Part shown: piece after piece, positions 1 through 11,509 of the stretch
Position numbering within the stretch: position 1 is the stretch's first letter
Layout of the letters: the number at the start of each line of letters is the position of its first letter
Assembly (NCBI RefSeq): GCF_000187585.1
Contig: NZ_GL732463.1
Coordinates: 1,240,944-1,304,943, forward strand
Direction: 5' to 3'
Length of the DNA stretch: 64,000 nt
Source: Streptococcus peroris ATCC 700780
GTDB taxonomy: Bacteria > Bacillota > Bacilli > Lactobacillales > Streptococcaceae
Notes under the pieces: model-generated
The model's input: the letters and a program-made list of their open reading frames with translations, nothing else
Told to the model about the DNA's origin: nothing
Databases searched by the model: none
Made by a program: the position numbers and the translations under genes

Positions 1-28
1 CATGAAATAATTTCTCTTATTTTTAAAT

Positions 29-60
29 AAAAAGAGACGACACTACTGCCATCTCTTTTT
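29..60 (-). terminator. terminator downstream of ftsH
   Basis: A nine-base A/G arm (29-37) pairs with TCTCTTTTT (52-60) around a 14-base loop. It lies just past the ftsH stop and has A/T runs on both sides, so it could act in both directions. It closes the leftward operon. Confidence 0.65.
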
Positions 61-65
61 ATCTA

Positions 66-2024
66 TTAGTTTTCTTCAGCCATTTTTGATTTGACTTCTT
101 CATAAGACAGTGCTCGTGACTCCTCTTCTGCATCTTCAGGCATTTTACCTGTTTCATAAAGAGATTTAATTTGTGTACTATCCAATGTTTCATATTTCAA
201 CAATGCTTCCGCAATTAGCTTATGCGTTTCACGATTTGATTGAATAATTTCAGCAGCCTTGTTGCGTGCTTCATTCAACAATGTGCGAACTTCTTCGTCA
301 ATTTCATAAGCTGTTCGTTCTGAAATAGATTTTTGTGGTGTTTGAGCACCAAACATTGCATGATTTCCTTCGTATTGAACTGGACCGAGTTTTTCACTCA
401 TTCCATACTCAGTAACCATAGCACGCGCCATCTGAGTCGCTTGTTCAAAGTCATTGGATGCTCCGGTTGTTTGAACGTTAAAGATGATTTCTTCTGCGAC
501 ACGTCCACCCATCAAACCAGCTAATTGTTCTTTCATATCTTCTTTGGATAGTAACATTTGATCTTCTTTAGGAAGAGCAATCATGTACCCACCTGCACGA
601 CCACGAGGAACAATTGTTACTTTATGGACAACACGCGCATTAGATAAGACAAGACCAACAATCGTGTGTCCTGCTTCATGGTAAGCAACCATTTCACGTT
701 CTTTTTGAGAAACTGTCTTATCTTTCTTAGAAGGACCAGCGATAACACGATCTTCTGCCTCATCAATATCAGAAGCGTCAATTACCGATTTATTACGACG
801 AGCTGCAACTAAAGCTGCTTCGTTCAATACATTTTCTAAATCAGCACCAACAAAACCTGGAGTCTGTTGTGCTACCAATTTCAAGTCTACATCTTCTGCT
901 AACGGTTTATTTTTAGCATGGACTTTCAAAATCGCTTCGCGTCCCTTAACATCTGGACGACCAACTAATACTTTTCTATCAAAACGGCCTGGACGAAGAA
1001 GTGCTGGATCTAGAACATCTGAGCGGTTCGTTGCCGCAATGACGATAATTCCTTCATTCCCTTCGAAACCATCCATCTCAATCAAGAGTTGGTTCAAAGT
1101 TTGTTCACGTTCATCATTTCCACCGCCAAGACCGACACCACGTTGACGACCAACAGCATCGATTTCATCGATGAAGATAATAGCTGGTGCTGCTTTTTTA
1201 GCATCTTCAAAGAGAGAACGTACACGGCTTGCACCAACACCGACGAACATCTCCACGAAGTCAGAACCTGAAATACTAAAAAATGGTACGCCAGCTTCTC
1301 CTGCAACTGCTTTGGCGAGTAATGTTTTACCAGTCCCCGGAGGTCCTTCTAAGAGAACACCAGCTGGAATACGGGCGCCCAATTTTGTAAATCGTTTTGG
1401 ATCTTTCAAAAATTCAACAACTTCAACAAGTTCTTGTTTTTCTTCCTCAGCTCCTGCTACATCTGAAAAGCGGACTTTGATATCCTCTTTATTAGCAGCT
1501 TTAGCTTTATTACGTCCAAAACTCATTGGATTGCGTCCGCCATTTCCTCCCATATTCCCCATCATAGAAAATAGGAAGAAAAATAAAATGGCAAATGGTA
1601 CTACTGAAACTAGGATGTTAATCCACATCCTAGTTGAGCTTTCATGCTTCACTTCAATTTGTGTTTGATGTTCACCAGCTAGTTTTTGCAAATCTGCTAC
1701 AGTAGTATCTGATGGAAGAATAATACTTGTAAATTTCTCTACTTTTGTTGCAGAAGGTGTGAACAACCGAATACCTGTTTCCGGTTGTTCTGTTTTAGCA
1801 GTTTTATAGACACCAGAAACTTCGATGACACTACCACTTGGTTGATAGGTCATTTCTTTTACATTGTCGCTAGTAATTTCCTGCACCAATTCTGAGTATT
1901 TAATTTGTTGACTATGTCCTGCTGCTCTTCCAGCAAAGAAATACTGGAATCCAGTGACTATCAAAAAAATCATCAACAAATAAAGAAATGGATTTTTTAT
2001 AAAACCATTATTTTGTTTTTGCAT
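66..2024 (-). CDS. ftsH: ATP-dependent zinc metalloprotease FtsH
   Basis: Membrane-anchored AAA+ protease that extracts and degrades membrane proteins and some cytosolic regulators. At 652 aa it has the usual streptococcal length. A first membrane segment lies at about residues 12-31 and a second at about 134-155, with an extracytoplasmic domain between them. The AAA module follows, with Walker A GPPGTGKT, Walker B IIFIDEID and the second region of homology. The zinc-binding motif is HEAGH, and the C-terminal tail is acidic. It is the last gene of the leftward mfd-to-ftsH run and starts 16 bp after hpt. This hpt-ftsH order is conserved in streptococci. Confidence 0.98.
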   Translation of the reverse strand: MQKQNNGFIKNPFLYLLMIFLIVTGFQYFFAGRAAGHSQQIKYSELVQEITSDNVKEMTYQPSGSVIEVSGVYKTAKTEQPETGIRLFTPSATKVEKFTSIILPSDTTVADLQKLAGEHQTQIEVKHESSTRMWINILVSVVPFAILFFFLFSMMGNMGGNGGRNPMSFGRNKAKAANKEDIKVRFSDVAGAEEEKQELVEVVEFLKDPKRFTKLGARIPAGVLLEGPPGTGKTLLAKAVAGEAGVPFFSISGSDFVEMFVGVGASRVRSLFEDAKKAAPAIIFIDEIDAVGRQRGVGLGGGNDEREQTLNQLLIEMDGFEGNEGIIVIAATNRSDVLDPALLRPGRFDRKVLVGRPDVKGREAILKVHAKNKPLAEDVDLKLVAQQTPGFVGADLENVLNEAALVAARRNKSVIDASDIDEAEDRVIAGPSKKDKTVSQKEREMVAYHEAGHTIVGLVLSNARVVHKVTIVPRGRAGGYMIALPKEDQMLLSKEDMKEQLAGLMGGRVAEEIIFNVQTTGASNDFEQATQMARAMVTEYGMSEKLGPVQYEGNHAMFGAQTPQKSISERTAYEIDEEVRTLLNEARNKAAEIIQSNRETHKLIAEALLKYETLDSTQIKSLYETGKMPEDAEEESRALSYEEVKSKMAEEN

Positions 2025-2040
2025 TCAATAACTTACCCTT

Positions 2041-2583
2041 CTATTTTGAGTAAACTTCCTCTTTCAATACACCTACATAAGGAAGATTACGATAATTTTC
2101 ATTGTAGTCTAAGCCATAGCCTACAACAAATTCATTCGGAATTGTAAAACATGTATAATCTGCTTCGATATCTACAGTACGACCTTCTGGTTTATCAAGC
2201 ATTGTAACAATCTTAACTGATGCCGCTTCTCTAGCAGTAAACATATCTCTCAAACTTTTTAAGGTTTGACCGGTATCGATAATATCTTCCACAAAAATAA
2301 CGTGTCGACCTTTAATATCTTGAGTTACATCTTGTTTAATGTTAATAACCCCGCTACTTACAGTACCTCCATGGTAACTGGAAACCATCATAAAATCCAT
2401 TTCAAGATGAGTATCAATATATTTGACTAATTCTGCCATGAAAGGAATAGACCCTTTTAAGATTCCAACTAAAATTGGATTTTTCCCTTCGTAATCTCTT
2501 GTCAATTGAGCACCTAGTTTTTTAGCTGCTTCTGTAATTTCATCTTGTGAAACCAAAATCTTCTTGATATCTTGTTCTAACAT
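2041..2583 (-). CDS. hpt: hypoxanthine-guanine phosphoribosyltransferase
   Basis: Purine salvage enzyme that makes IMP or GMP from hypoxanthine or guanine and PRPP. The 180-aa product carries the PRPP-binding loop [14 protein letters not shown] at about residues 94-107 and the usual hydrophobic strand before it. It starts 4 bp after tilS ends, so the two are very probably co-transcribed and translationally coupled. The tilS-hpt-ftsH order is the standard Firmicutes arrangement. It complements the de novo purine genes at the other end of the window. Confidence 0.97.
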   Translation of the reverse strand: MLEQDIKKILVSQDEITEAAKKLGAQLTRDYEGKNPILVGILKGSIPFMAELVKYIDTHLEMDFMMVSSYHGGTVSSGVINIKQDVTQDIKGRHVIFVEDIIDTGQTLKSLRDMFTAREAASVKIVTMLDKPEGRTVDIEADYTCFTIPNEFVVGYGLDYNENYRNLPYVGVLKEEVYSK

Positions 2584-2587
2584 GATT

Positions 2588-3865
2588 TTACCTATCTATT
2601 TTTTCTATATAAAGTATAGTGTTCATTATATCATTTTTCGTTTTTTTACTCAAATCGCTAGTTTCAATTCCTAAAATTGAATAAATTTCTCCAAATTGCT
2701 CTATGATAATGGCATTCTCCCGTTTTTCTATAGGAATTTTTAAATCAATAAAAAGTCGTCTTAGTTTTTTTCGGTGACCATTTTTTATCAAATAGTCACC
2801 TGGTTGTCGATGCCGTAGAATCAATGATGCTTCACAAGAAATATTGATTTTTTGAATATTTTCACCTTTTAGAGGAATCCCAAATGAAAATAAGTAACCT
2901 TCATAATGAACTTGATTTTGATATTCTAACACACATTCATTACTTTTTTCATCAGACTTTGGTCTGATTTTACAAATTTGAAAACGCTGATATTCCTTTA
3001 CGAGTTCATAACCATTTTTTAATAAATGACGATATTGACTCTTGGTTTTTAAAATATGATGAACCTGTTGGAATTGTTCTCTTGTAATATTTAAATCTGG
3101 AAAATGACTAAGATATTGCTGCAATAAAACTCTCTGTGTTGCTTCACTAAAAGATAAAAACTGTGTTAAATCTTCCACATCAACCGTTTTAGAGAATTCA
3201 GAAAGAACAATTTGATAGTCAGATACTTCTTTTCCAAGTTCTAAAAACGCTCTCTTTACCTGAATATTTTCTTTTTCTAATTGTGGTAAGTAAATATTAC
3301 GAACACGATTACGAAAATAGGAATTTTCTTTATTCGTCGCATCTTCAAAATGCTCAATTTCAGGAAAATCCTTTTTGTAAAAAGATAGCAAAGGACGAAT
3401 CAACTCTCCCTTATCAAACTCTTGTCTTTCTTTAATAGCTGATAAATGCTGTAACCTAACACCTCGAATCAATCGCATAAAAATCGTCTCAGCCTGATCA
3501 TCTGCATGATGAGCTGTTACAAGAGCTGTAGCAACTGTTTGTCTCATTACTTTTTTTAAAAATTCATAACGAAATTGACGAGCATTTGCTTCCGAAAAAT
3601 CTCCAGTAAAATGAGCTACATAAATTGGAACTCCAACTTGTTCAGCTAGTTTTCTCAATTCATATTCTTCATTATCCGATTCTGGTCGTTGTTTATGATT
3701 CACATGAGCTAAAAATAATTCAATTCCAAGTTCTTTTTGATAGGTTGAAAGGAGATGAAAGAGAAACATCGAATCCAATCCACCAGACAAGGCTAGCACA
3801 ACTCTTGAATGATGTTTAAAATAACCTTTCTCTAGAAAATGATTTAAAAATTCTCGGTCTCTCAT
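2588..3865 (-). CDS. tilS: tRNA(Ile)-lysidine synthase
   Basis: ATP-dependent enzyme that converts C34 of tRNA-Ile2 (CAU) to lysidine so that the tRNA reads AUA. It is essential in most bacteria. The 425-aa product has the N-type ATP pyrophosphatase P-loop SGGLDS at about residues 27-32, and the catalytic core motifs HVNH and [10 protein letters not shown] follow. A C-terminal substrate-recognition domain contains HRQPGDYL. The ATG overlaps the TGA of the upstream beta-lactamase-fold gene (ATGA), indicating translational coupling. Confidence 0.96.
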   Translation of the reverse strand: MRDREFLNHFLEKGYFKHHSRVVLALSGGLDSMFLFHLLSTYQKELGIELFLAHVNHKQRPESDNEEYELRKLAEQVGVPIYVAHFTGDFSEANARQFRYEFLKKVMRQTVATALVTAHHADDQAETIFMRLIRGVRLQHLSAIKERQEFDKGELIRPLLSFYKKDFPEIEHFEDATNKENSYFRNRVRNIYLPQLEKENIQVKRAFLELGKEVSDYQIVLSEFSKTVDVEDLTQFLSFSEATQRVLLQQYLSHFPDLNITREQFQQVHHILKTKSQYRHLLKNGYELVKEYQRFQICKIRPKSDEKSNECVLEYQNQVHYEGYLFSFGIPLKGENIQKINISCEASLILRHRQPGDYLIKNGHRKKLRRLFIDLKIPIEKRENAIIIEQFGEIYSILGIETSDLSKKTKNDIMNTILYIEKIDR

Positions 3866-5130
3866 TTTAGGACCTCGTAGACATCCTTAGCAATTTTAGA
3901 AATGGTATCATAATCAGAATTTTTAGTAAAAATCGAAATAATGAACGGAGAATCTGTGTAGACTACCGCCACATCGTGTTTAAATTCATCTGCATCCCCA
4001 ATTTTATGGGCTACCTTAGCAGAAATATTTTTAGCAATACGCTGATTATCAAAAGAAGTTTGTGATAAAGATTCTAAAACAAAACCATTTTGATTGTAAA
4101 TAGATTCCATAACTTGTCCAGCCATTTTAGCTGAAGCAAGCTTATCATTTACATCCCATTCATTACCAGCAATCGTAGTCATTTCTTTTTTAAAGGCGTC
4201 ATCTGATTTATTCGTAACATAATAAGCAAGAATATTATGAGCCACATTGTCAGACTCTTTTGCAGTTTTTGTGATTAAATCTTTGATTGTGTACTCTTTA
4301 TTATCCGCTGTTTTAGGGAGACTGCCACTTCCTTCTGGTTTATAAGAACCAGGGAAATCATTAACTTCAGGAACATACTTCAATTTCGTGTCAAGTTGAT
4401 AATCACCCTGATTAATTTTCTCCTGAACATAATAAAGATAAGGCAATTTCATAACACTAGCAGCGTACATTTTTTGCTCTTCGTTAATCCCAGCTTCCTT
4501 ACCTGTACTCAATTGTTTCACATAAATAGAAAACTGTTCATTTTGATATTTTGCAGATAGTAACTCTTGTACTTTCTGGATTCTATTATCATCATTAGAA
4601 ATATAATCCGTCGAAATCCAACCAGCTTGTTTGATATGTAAGAATTCACGACCTTCAGCAAAAATAGACATATCTGCTTCAACTTCTTGATAAGGCGCTA
4701 AAGTAGACTTTAATTCTTGTTGATCATAAGGACTATTATAAACGACAAATCCTGGTTCTAGCCATACTCGCTTAGAAAAATCGTTTACGATAGAACTATC
4801 GTATAAAAGTCGTTTATCAGCCATTACAAATTGATTATTTGACAATTTAAAGACAGGCTGTCCTTGTTTATTTAATCGCCATTCTAAAACAGATAATTTT
4901 GTTTCCGCATTGACTTTTCCTGATTCTTTAATCAGGTCTTCTGTAGAATAAACTGGCGTCTCACCATAAAATTTTGGAGATTCTATAATATCTTGATAAT
5001 AAAAATGATACGAAGCGTGGGTTAAGGAATAAACTTCTTGGTTTGGAAGGATAACTGGATTCTCAGTGCTTACTACTTGAACACTTTTTAGGAAAATTGG
5101 AAGTAGTAATATCACTAAAAATTTACGCAT
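3862..5130 (-). CDS. secreted beta-lactamase-fold serine hydrolase (class A-like)
   Basis: Probable exported protein of the serine beta-lactamase/PBP-like superfamily. The start at 5130 gives [10 protein letters not shown], preceded by GAGGGG, and a typical signal peptide of about 24 residues. An upstream in-frame ATG at 5199 would put a basic non-signal segment in front and is unlikely. The 422-aa product shows the three superfamily motifs in order: SVMK (SxxK), SDN and KIG (KTG-like). It overlaps the 40-codon gene upstream by 8 bp and tilS downstream by 4 bp. The same gene occupies this position in pneumococcus. Its substrate is unknown and resistance cannot be inferred, since the family includes cell-wall enzymes. 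Confidence 0.85.
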   Translation of the reverse strand: MRKFLVILLLPIFLKSVQVVSTENPVILPNQEVYSLTHASYHFYYQDIIESPKFYGETPVYSTEDLIKESGKVNAETKLSVLEWRLNKQGQPVFKLSNNQFVMADKRLLYDSSIVNDFSKRVWLEPGFVVYNSPYDQQELKSTLAPYQEVEADMSIFAEGREFLHIKQAGWISTDYISNDDNRIQKVQELLSAKYQNEQFSIYVKQLSTGKEAGINEEQKMYAASVMKLPYLYYVQEKINQGDYQLDTKLKYVPEVNDFPGSYKPEGSGSLPKTADNKEYTIKDLITKTAKESDNVAHNILAYYVTNKSDDAFKKEMTTIAGNEWDVNDKLASAKMAGQVMESIYNQNGFVLESLSQTSFDNQRIAKNISAKVAHKIGDADEFKHDVAVVYTDSPFIISIFTKNSDYDTISKIAKDVYEVLK

Positions 5131-5245
5131 TCTTTTTCCCCTCTTCTTCTTGCAATCGTAACAGATGATTTTTTTGAGATAATTCCTCCAATTTTTCATC
5201 TGATTGACTTAAAAATTGTTCAACAATCTTTAATAAATTTTCCAT
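5123..5245 (-). CDS. small conserved protein between divIC and the beta-lactamase-fold gene
   Basis: A 40-codon reading frame starting ATG GAA AAT and ending GCG TAA. It begins 7 bp after divIC ends and overlaps the next gene by 8 bp, so it is embedded in the operon. The product is highly charged (MENLLKIVEQFLSQSDEKLE at the start) and is predicted to be one amphipathic helix or coiled coil. Pneumococcus carries a similar short gene at the same place, which supports coding. Function is unknown. Its place after divIC makes a division-related role conceivable, but that is only inference. Confidence 0.7.
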   Translation of the reverse strand: MENLLKIVEQFLSQSDEKLEELSQKNHLLRLQEEEGKKNA

Positions 5246-5251
5246 TTCACA

Positions 5252-5620
5252 TTACCTAGGAAGTAAGTCCGGAATTGTATAAACTTCCTCCCATGATTTT
5301 GAATAATAATATTTTGCACGGGAATATTTAGCCGCATAAGATTCATCTTTTAGCTTAGTTGCTAAACTAGCTTCTTTATCCTTTTCATCGCTCAAATTCT
5401 GGTATTGTTTTTTCAAATCCGTTAATTGCTGGCGACGTGTTAGTAATTGTTGATAACTTTGTGCTAAATTGTAAGTTGGCAAGATAAATAACAACATAAT
5501 CAAAATCAAAACCCAACCCATAAAACGATTGCGTTTTTGACGTTCTTCCATCATATATTTACGTCGTTGATGTTCGTTTTGAATAAAAGAGTTATTCATT
5601 TGGACTATTTTTTTATACAT
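5252..5620 (-). CDS. divIC: cell division protein DivIC/FtsB family
   Basis: Bitopic septum protein that in Gram-positives forms a complex with DivIB and FtsL at midcell. The 122-aa product has a short basic cytoplasmic N-terminus, one membrane segment at about residues 34-53 ([17 protein letters not shown]), then an extracellular coiled coil ([18 protein letters not shown] onward) and the C-terminal [17 protein letters not shown] motif. It overlaps rqcP by 8 bp. The mfd-rqcP-divIC order matches Bacillus (mfd, yabO, divIC). Confidence 0.93.
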   Translation of the reverse strand: MYKKIVQMNNSFIQNEHQRRKYMMEERQKRNRFMGWVLILIMLLFILPTYNLAQSYQQLLTRRQQLTDLKKQYQNLSDEKDKEASLATKLKDESYAAKYSRAKYYYSKSWEEVYTIPDLLPR

Positions 5621-5879
5621 CGCCTTCTACCCTTGTTTCACTAATGATTTCATACATTCCAGCTGCATCTTCTTTTTTAGTGCTATCTTTCATTTCCAGC
5701 ACCTTTACAAGTAACAATTTATTTCCGAAGCGAATTTCAACCTGATCATTGATTTTTAAATCTGTTGAACTTTTAGCAAGGATACCATTTACCTTGATTC
5801 GCCCCTTATCTGCAACTTCCTTAGCCACTGTACGGCGTTTAATAATTCGTGATACTTTTAAATATTTATCTAATCTCAT
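5613..5879 (-). CDS. rqcP: S4-domain ribosome quality control protein RqcP (YabO)
   Basis: Small RNA-binding protein that stabilises peptidyl-tRNA on stalled 50S subunits during C-terminal alanine tailing by RqcH. The 88-aa product begins [17 protein letters not shown], the classical S4 fold, followed by the KGRIKVNG turn. Its length and location before divIC agree with YabO/RqcP. It starts about 64 bp after mfd, and its 3' end overlaps divIC. Confidence 0.92.
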   Translation of the reverse strand: MRLDKYLKVSRIIKRRTVAKEVADKGRIKVNGILAKSSTDLKINDQVEIRFGNKLLLVKVLEMKDSTKKEDAAGMYEIISETRVEGDV

Positions 5880-5942
5880 CTTAATACCTCAAATTATTAT
5901 TGTACCATTTTTATCCCTTTTATAGAAGAAAAAAGGTAATCC

Positions 5943-8900
5943 TTAATGTGACTCTTTTAAGTCTTTTATCTTCGCTAACGATTCTCCAAAGGTTAAGAGT
6001 CCTTCTAAAATCTCATAGTCTTTTTTATTTCGAATGTCAAAAACAACTTCGATTAAACCTTGATTTTCAGAAATATTAGCCTTCAAACTTGTCTGAGAAA
6101 GAGCCTGGAAATAATCTTGGGTTAAAAATAATTGTTGCGATATTTTTTCAAATTGAATAACAAGCTTATTATTTCTTCTTTCAACACGATTGACAAATAC
6201 TTTATCAAGATAAGCTTTAGCTAATCCAATTTCCAAAAGATAAGCAACTACATCTGGATACTCTCCGAATCGATCTATCAACTCATCTTGCAATTCTTCG
6301 TAGTTGATACGATTATCAATTTGACGAATTCTCTTATAAATTTCAATTTTATGTCGTTCATCTGAAATGTACTCATCCGGAAGATAAGCATCAATTTGTA
6401 GAATTAACTCAGCATTCCCTTTTTCACGATTCTTGTCAGTTCCATTTTTCTTAGCAATTGCTTCGTCCAGTAACTGAGAATACAATTCAAAACCAACAGA
6501 ATCGATAAAACCAGACTGAGAGCTTCCTAAAAGATTTCCAGCTCCACGAATGGATAAATCACGCATAGCAATTTTGAAACCAGAACCTAATTCGGTAAAA
6601 CCTTTGATAGCTTCTAATCTCTTTTCTGAAACTTCTGTCAAAGATTTGTCTGGTCTATACATGAGATAAGCATAAGCAATTCGATTACTACGACCAACCC
6701 GGCCTCTTAATTGATACAAGGTTGACAAGCCCATATGATCTGCGTTTTCAATAAATAAGGTATTAGCATTTGGAATATCTACACCTGTTTCAATGATTGT
6801 CGTAGTTACTAAAATGTCATATTCGCCTTCAATGAAATCAAGTAGTGTATTCTCCAAACGAATTTCACTCATTTGACCATGAACAAAACCAATAGAAGCT
6901 TCAGGAATTAGTTCTTGTAATTCTGAAACCTTCTTTTCAATCGTGTCAACTTTATTGTAAAGATAGTAAACCTGACCACCACGATCAATTTCTCTCAATA
7001 CAGCATCTCGAATGACATGATCATTTTGTTCAAGAACATAGGTTTGAACGGGATATCGATTGGTTGGAGGAGTTTCGATGACAGATAAATCTCTAATACC
7101 TAACATAGACATATGGAGGGTTCGAGGAATTGGTGTAGCTGTCAAGGTTAAGACATCAACCTTCTTTTTTAATTCCTTGAGTGCTTCTTTATGTTTAACA
7201 CCAAAACGTTGCTCCTCATCAATAATGATTAACCCTAAATCAGCAAACTCAACATCTTTAGACAAAACTCTATGAGTTCCTATCAAGATGTCCACTTGAC
7301 CTTTTTTTAATTTCTCAAGTGTCTCAATCTGTTCTTTTTTACTTCTAAAGCGACTCAAAACATCTACGTTTACAGCAAATTGCTCAAATCTTTCCTTAAA
7401 ATTACTGTAATGTTGTTGCGCAAGAACTGTTGTTGGAACTAAAACTACTACTTGTTTATGATTATTGACAGCCTTAAATGCAGCTCGCATAGCAACTTCT
7501 GTCTTACCAAAACCAACGTCTCCAACTAAGAGTCGATCCATAGGTTGAGGAGTCTGCATATCTTTTTTGATTTCTTCTATACTTCGTAGTTGATCTTCAG
7601 TTTCAACATACGGAAAAGCCTCATCAAAAGCAACTTGATCTTCATCATCTTTTGAAAATGCATACCCTCTAAGTTGACTTCTCTCAGCGTACAATTTAAT
7701 TAAATCATCTGCGATATCTTCAACTTGATTTTTAACTTTTTGCTTAGCCTTTTTAAAATGCCCATCATTTAGTTTATTTAATTTTGGAGCCTTTCCATCA
7801 CTTGAAACATATTTAGATAAGGTTTGAATTTGTTCTACAGGAATAGAAATACGATCGCCGTTTTGATATTGAATAGTCACATAATCTCGGTGAATACCTT
7901 TGATTTCAATCGTTTCTATTCCTAAATATTGACCAATCCCATGAATTTGATGAACAACATAATCGCCTTTTTGAAGCTCATTATAGTCCTTTAATCTCTC
8001 AGCATTGCTGATATTTTGTCTTCTATATTTACGTTTAACCTTCTTTTTGAAAATTTCATATTCAGTTATAAATACAAGATTTTCATCTACAAAGTGAAAG
8101 CCATGACGAAGATTTCCTTCAACAAGGTTGACAGTTCCTTTACAGATATCACTTTTGTTACTACTGTCAACTTTAATACCGTATTCATCAAGAATAGTCG
8201 ATAATTTTTTAAGTTCAGTTTTGCTACTTGACTGAAGAACAATCGTATACTTCAATTTTTTATAACGCTCAATTTCTTCTTTTAAAAAAGAAAATTGATT
8301 GAAAAACTCTTGCATTGGATATTGATTAAATTGATAAAGATGTTCAAATTTTAGATTTCCAAGTCCCTTTTGAAAATTAGAAAAGAAGCTAACTGGTAAA
8401 TATTTTTTAAACTGACTTTCTACATCAGCAAAATATTGTAAACTTGATACAGCTTTACTATTGTGTAAATCCTCTGTAAAGTAGCTAGCTGTTTCCTTAT
8501 CAAAAGCATCGTACTGGTTCATGATTTTTTGAAAATCATCAAATATAACAGGAACTTGATTCAAATAGTCTATCAAGGTCCACTGTTTTTTATAAAATAC
8601 AGACAAAAACTTGCGAATATCTGTATGAAGAACTTGCTCTTTCGTACAACTAAAAACTTCTTCTAGGTAAGACTTTAAAGTTGGAGAAAGTGCCTTATCA
8701 ATCTCATGTTCTAAAAATTTCTGACCACGATGATAATCTTCATTCGTTAACAAAATATCACTAGCTGGATAGATTAGTACTTGAGTTTTACTATCTTTCG
8801 ATAATTGAGTTTCAGTATCAAATTCTCTAATCCCATCTATTTCATCACCGAAAAATTCAATTCGGTAAGGAGATATTTGTGAGGTTTCAAAGATATCTAA

Positions 8901-9434
8901 AATATCTCCTCGAAGACTAAATTCACTTTGACTCTGAACTTGTGTAACTTTCTTATAACCTAGGGAAATCAACTGATTTTTTAGTTCGTTTTGTTCACAT
9001 TCTTGGCCAATTTCAAGTTTTAACATACTATTGTCAAAAACTTGAGGATCTGGTAAAAATAAACGACTTGCTGCGACGTTACAAACTAAAATCCCTCTTT
9101 GAGATTTATCTCTTAGAAAACGTAAAGCTTCTACTCTGGAAAAAATCTTTTCTTGAGATGATACTAAAAATTCTACCATAGGTGAATCATCTACCAATAA
9201 TGGATAGACCATATCAGAACCCAGGATAGAAATTAAATCATTCACTAGACGTTCAGCTTCTCCATATGTAGAGGTCATCACTAAAATCTTATTTTGACTT
9301 TTTACACTGCTTGCAATAGCTAAAGACTTTGCTGAACCAGAAAGACCGAGTAATAATTGTCTTTGTTTAAGAGATAAATGCTCATTCCATGATTGTATCT
9401 GCTTATTTTCTAGAAAGAAATCGATTAATGACAT
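5943..9434 (-). CDS. mfd: transcription-repair coupling factor Mfd
   Basis: Large SF2 DNA translocase that removes stalled RNA polymerase and recruits UvrA to lesions. The product is about 1163 aa, with a degenerate UvrB-like N-terminal module, the RNA polymerase-interacting region (KGDYVVHQIHGIGQYLG), and RecG-like helicase motifs. Those include Walker A GDVGFGKTE, DEEQ, LTATPIPRT and QLRGRVGRS, followed by the C-terminal TRCF domain. I take the ATG at 9434 (MSLIDFF), 4 bp after the pth stop, because it aligns with the usual N-terminus. In-frame ATGs at 9446 and 9470 are alternatives. The Shine-Dalgarno context is weak for all, suggesting coupling to pth. Confidence 0.96.
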   Translation of the reverse strand: MSLIDFFLENKQIQSWNEHLSLKQRQLLLGLSGSAKSLAIASSVKSQNKILVMTSTYGEAERLVNDLISILGSDMVYPLLVDDSPMVEFLVSSQEKIFSRVEALRFLRDKSQRGILVCNVAASRLFLPDPQVFDNSMLKLEIGQECEQNELKNQLISLGYKKVTQVQSQSEFSLRGDILDIFETSQISPYRIEFFGDEIDGIREFDTETQLSKDSKTQVLIYPASDILLTNEDYHRGQKFLEHEIDKALSPTLKSYLEEVFSCTKEQVLHTDIRKFLSVFYKKQWTLIDYLNQVPVIFDDFQKIMNQYDAFDKETASYFTEDLHNSKAVSSLQYFADVESQFKKYLPVSFFSNFQKGLGNLKFEHLYQFNQYPMQEFFNQFSFLKEEIERYKKLKYTIVLQSSSKTELKKLSTILDEYGIKVDSSNKSDICKGTVNLVEGNLRHGFHFVDENLVFITEYEIFKKKVKRKYRRQNISNAERLKDYNELQKGDYVVHQIHGIGQYLGIETIEIKGIHRDYVTIQYQNGDRISIPVEQIQTLSKYVSSDGKAPKLNKLNDGHFKKAKQKVKNQVEDIADDLIKLYAERSQLRGYAFSKDDEDQVAFDEAFPYVETEDQLRSIEEIKKDMQTPQPMDRLLVGDVGFGKTEVAMRAAFKAVNNHKQVVVLVPTTVLAQQHYSNFKERFEQFAVNVDVLSRFRSKKEQIETLEKLKKGQVDILIGTHRVLSKDVEFADLGLIIIDEEQRFGVKHKEALKELKKKVDVLTLTATPIPRTLHMSMLGIRDLSVIETPPTNRYPVQTYVLEQNDHVIRDAVLREIDRGGQVYYLYNKVDTIEKKVSELQELIPEASIGFVHGQMSEIRLENTLLDFIEGEYDILVTTTIIETGVDIPNANTLFIENADHMGLSTLYQLRGRVGRSNRIAYAYLMYRPDKSLTEVSEKRLEAIKGFTELGSGFKIAMRDLSIRGAGNLLGSSQSGFIDSVGFELYSQLLDEAIAKKNGTDKNREKGNAELILQIDAYLPDEYISDERHKIEIYKRIRQIDNRINYEELQDELIDRFGEYPDVVAYLLEIGLAKAYLDKVFVNRVERRNNKLVIQFEKISQQLFLTQDYFQALSQTSLKANISENQGLIEVVFDIRNKKDYEILEGLLTFGESLAKIKDLKESH

Positions 9435-9438
9435 TTCC

Positions 9439-10008
9439 TTACCCATTATATTTCTGCATCGTTTTTTCAAAGTTTTTTTCTTGTAAATAATAATTTACAG
9501 CATCGTCAACTTTGTCAATTGACTGTAAAATATCAATATAATCTTCTTGGTCAAACTTACTCAAAACATGATGAACTACTGACATCCCTTTTTTAGGCCT
9601 TCCAATACCAATCTTTACACGATTGAAAACCTGTGTACCAATATGTTGAATAATTGACTTAATTCCATTATGACCACCCGCTGATCCCTTAACACGAAGA
9701 CGAATTTTTCCAACCTCCATGTCAAGATCATCGTAAATGATCAGTAAATCCTCAATATCCAAACCATAGTAAGTTAATAAGGCATGTACAGCTTTTCCAC
9801 TCTCGTTCATAAATGTTGTTGGCTTCACCAGATAAATTTTTTCTCCATTAAGGAAAAATGAAGCTAGTTCAGCTTGAAATATCTTATCATGTGTAAAGGA
9901 GACATTCTGTTTTTTAGCTAATTGGTCAATCAACATAAAACCAACATTATGCTTTGTCTCAAAATATTTATCCCCTGGATTTCCCAATCCTACAAGTAAT
10001 TTTGTCAT
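9439..10008 (-). CDS. pth: peptidyl-tRNA hydrolase
   Basis: Essential esterase that recycles peptidyl-tRNA released by drop-off. The 189-aa product begins [14 protein letters not shown], and the conserved Asn and the catalytic His (KHNVGFM, about residue 20) are present. [12 protein letters not shown] and GSAGGHNGI follow as expected. It lies between ychF and mfd, the conserved streptococcal order. Its stop is 4 bp before the mfd start, so the two are almost certainly co-translated. Confidence 0.97.
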   Translation of the reverse strand: MTKLLVGLGNPGDKYFETKHNVGFMLIDQLAKKQNVSFTHDKIFQAELASFFLNGEKIYLVKPTTFMNESGKAVHALLTYYGLDIEDLLIIYDDLDMEVGKIRLRVKGSAGGHNGIKSIIQHIGTQVFNRVKIGIGRPKKGMSVVHHVLSKFDQEDYIDILQSIDKVDDAVNYYLQEKNFEKTMQKYNG

Positions 10009-10033
10009 TTAAATTTCCTTTCAAAAGCCAAAA

Positions 10034-10055
10034 GGGTTGGAATTTTTTTCCAACC
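10034..10055 (-). terminator. hairpin between ychF and pth
   Basis: GGTTGGAA and TTCCAACC form an eight-pair stem with a T-rich loop, downstream of ychF. On the minus strand the stem is followed by only a short T run (CTTTTGG). It may therefore be a weak terminator or attenuator, or a transcript-stabilising hairpin, rather than a complete stop. Confidence 0.45.
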
Positions 10056-10080
10056 TGATTGACACTATTAAAAATGTTGA

Positions 10081-11196
10081 TTATACGTTAAAGCGGAACT
10101 CCATGATATCGCCATCTTGAACGACATATTCTTTTCCTTCTTCACGTAAACGTCCAGCTTCTTTTACAGCCTTTTCAGATCCGTATTTAATCAAATCGTC
10201 ATAAGACATGGTCACTGCACGAATAAATCCTTTTTCAAAGTCTGAGTGGATAATTCCAGCTGCTTGAGGAGCTTTCATGCCACATTTAAAAGTCCAAGCA
10301 CGAACTTCTTTTTCACCAGCAGTGAAGTAAGTTCCAAGTCCAAGTAAATGGTAAGCTGCACGCGTCAACTTATCCACACCTGATTCTGTCAAACCAATGG
10401 CTTCAAGAAACTCTTTTTTATCTTCATCGTCTAACTCAGAAATTTCTTCTTCAGCACGCGCAGAAATCACCACTACCTCTGCATTTTCTGTTGCTGCAAA
10501 TTCACGAATTTGTTTTACATACTCGATAGAGTCTGGATCAGCAACCACATCCTCATCCACATTCGCTACATAAAGAACTGGTTTAGTGGTCAAAAGGAAA
10601 AGTCCTTTAACCACTTTTTGTTCTTCTTCTGTAAATTCAATGGTACGAGCTGATTTTCCGTCTTCCAGAACTGGTTTGATTTTTTGAAGAACGTTAAATT
10701 CTGCAACTGAATCCTTATCCTTTTGTGTACGGGCGATTTTTTCCACACGCGCATAGCGTTTGTTGATAGATTCTAAATCTGCTAAAATCAACTCCAAATT
10801 AATCGTATCAATATCTGCAAGCGGATCTACAAAGGCATCTTCACGTCCTTGCTCACGCATGACATTTTCATCATCAAAAGCACGAACTACATGAACAATG
10901 GCATCAACTTCACGGATGTTGGCCAAGAATTTATTACCGAGACCTTCTCCTTTTGATGCACCTTTTACAATCCCTGCAATATCTGTAAATTCAAAAGTTG
11001 TTGGAACTGTCTTCTTAGGAGTAATCATTTCCGTCAATTTTTGGAGACGTTCATCTGGAACTTCTACCATCCCGACGTTTGGATCAATCGTCGCAAATGG
11101 ATAGTTTGCAGCTTCTGCTCCTGCTTTTGTAATTGCATTAAATAGGGTTGATTTACCAACGTTTGGCAAACCCACGATACCTGCTGTTAAAGCCAT
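10081..11196 (-). CDS. ychF: redox-regulated ATPase YchF
   Basis: Obg-family P-loop NTPase that prefers ATP, binds ribosomes and is linked to stress and translation control. The 371-aa product has G1 GLPNVGKST near the N-terminus, G3 DIAGIVKGA, the variant G4 NVDE that explains ATP preference, a helical insertion, and a C-terminal TGS domain ending EFRFNV. The ychF-pth pair is widely conserved. Confidence 0.97.
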   Translation of the reverse strand: MALTAGIVGLPNVGKSTLFNAITKAGAEAANYPFATIDPNVGMVEVPDERLQKLTEMITPKKTVPTTFEFTDIAGIVKGASKGEGLGNKFLANIREVDAIVHVVRAFDDENVMREQGREDAFVDPLADIDTINLELILADLESINKRYARVEKIARTQKDKDSVAEFNVLQKIKPVLEDGKSARTIEFTEEEQKVVKGLFLLTTKPVLYVANVDEDVVADPDSIEYVKQIREFAATENAEVVVISARAEEEISELDDEDKKEFLEAIGLTESGVDKLTRAAYHLLGLGTYFTAGEKEVRAWTFKCGMKAPQAAGIIHSDFEKGFIRAVTMSYDDLIKYGSEKAVKEAGRLREEGKEYVVQDGDIMEFRFNV

Positions 11197-11280
11197 AATT
11201 TCTCATTCTCCGTTCACATTTCAATCTTCAATATTATAACACAAAAAGGGAAAACTTGCTAACCCTCTAACTCCTTGCAT

Positions 11281-11475
11281 TTAGTCGATAATTTTACTCA
11301 TTTTTCTTTCAAAATCATAGCGACTCATCATGACAACATGATCACAATTACTGCATTTTATTTTGATATCTGCACCTAGACGTGTAATTTCCCAACGATT
11401 AGCTTTTTTGCCTGTAGATTTGATTGTACAAGCATGTGGTTTTTTCATTTCAACAAAATTTCCAACTTGATACAT
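11281..11475 (-). CDS. DUF951 family protein
   Basis: A 64-aa conserved Firmicutes protein found next to dnaN/ychF. It contains a CSNC (CxxC) pair at about residues 41-44 and a MKKPHAC segment, which may form a small metal-binding or OB-like fold. It is often located between dnaN and ychF, as here. No biochemical role is established that I know of. Confidence 0.88.
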   Translation of the reverse strand: MYQVGNFVEMKKPHACTIKSTGKKANRWEITRLGADIKIKCSNCDHVVMMSRYDFERKMSKIID

Positions 11476-11509
11476 ACTACTCTCCTTTTCATATTTCTGA
11501 TTATATCAT

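Noticed and set aside
3862-5130. Beta-lactam resistance gene
   Set aside because: SxxK, SDN and KIG motifs show the fold only. The gene is a conserved chromosomal member of the division/tRNA operon in susceptible streptococci.
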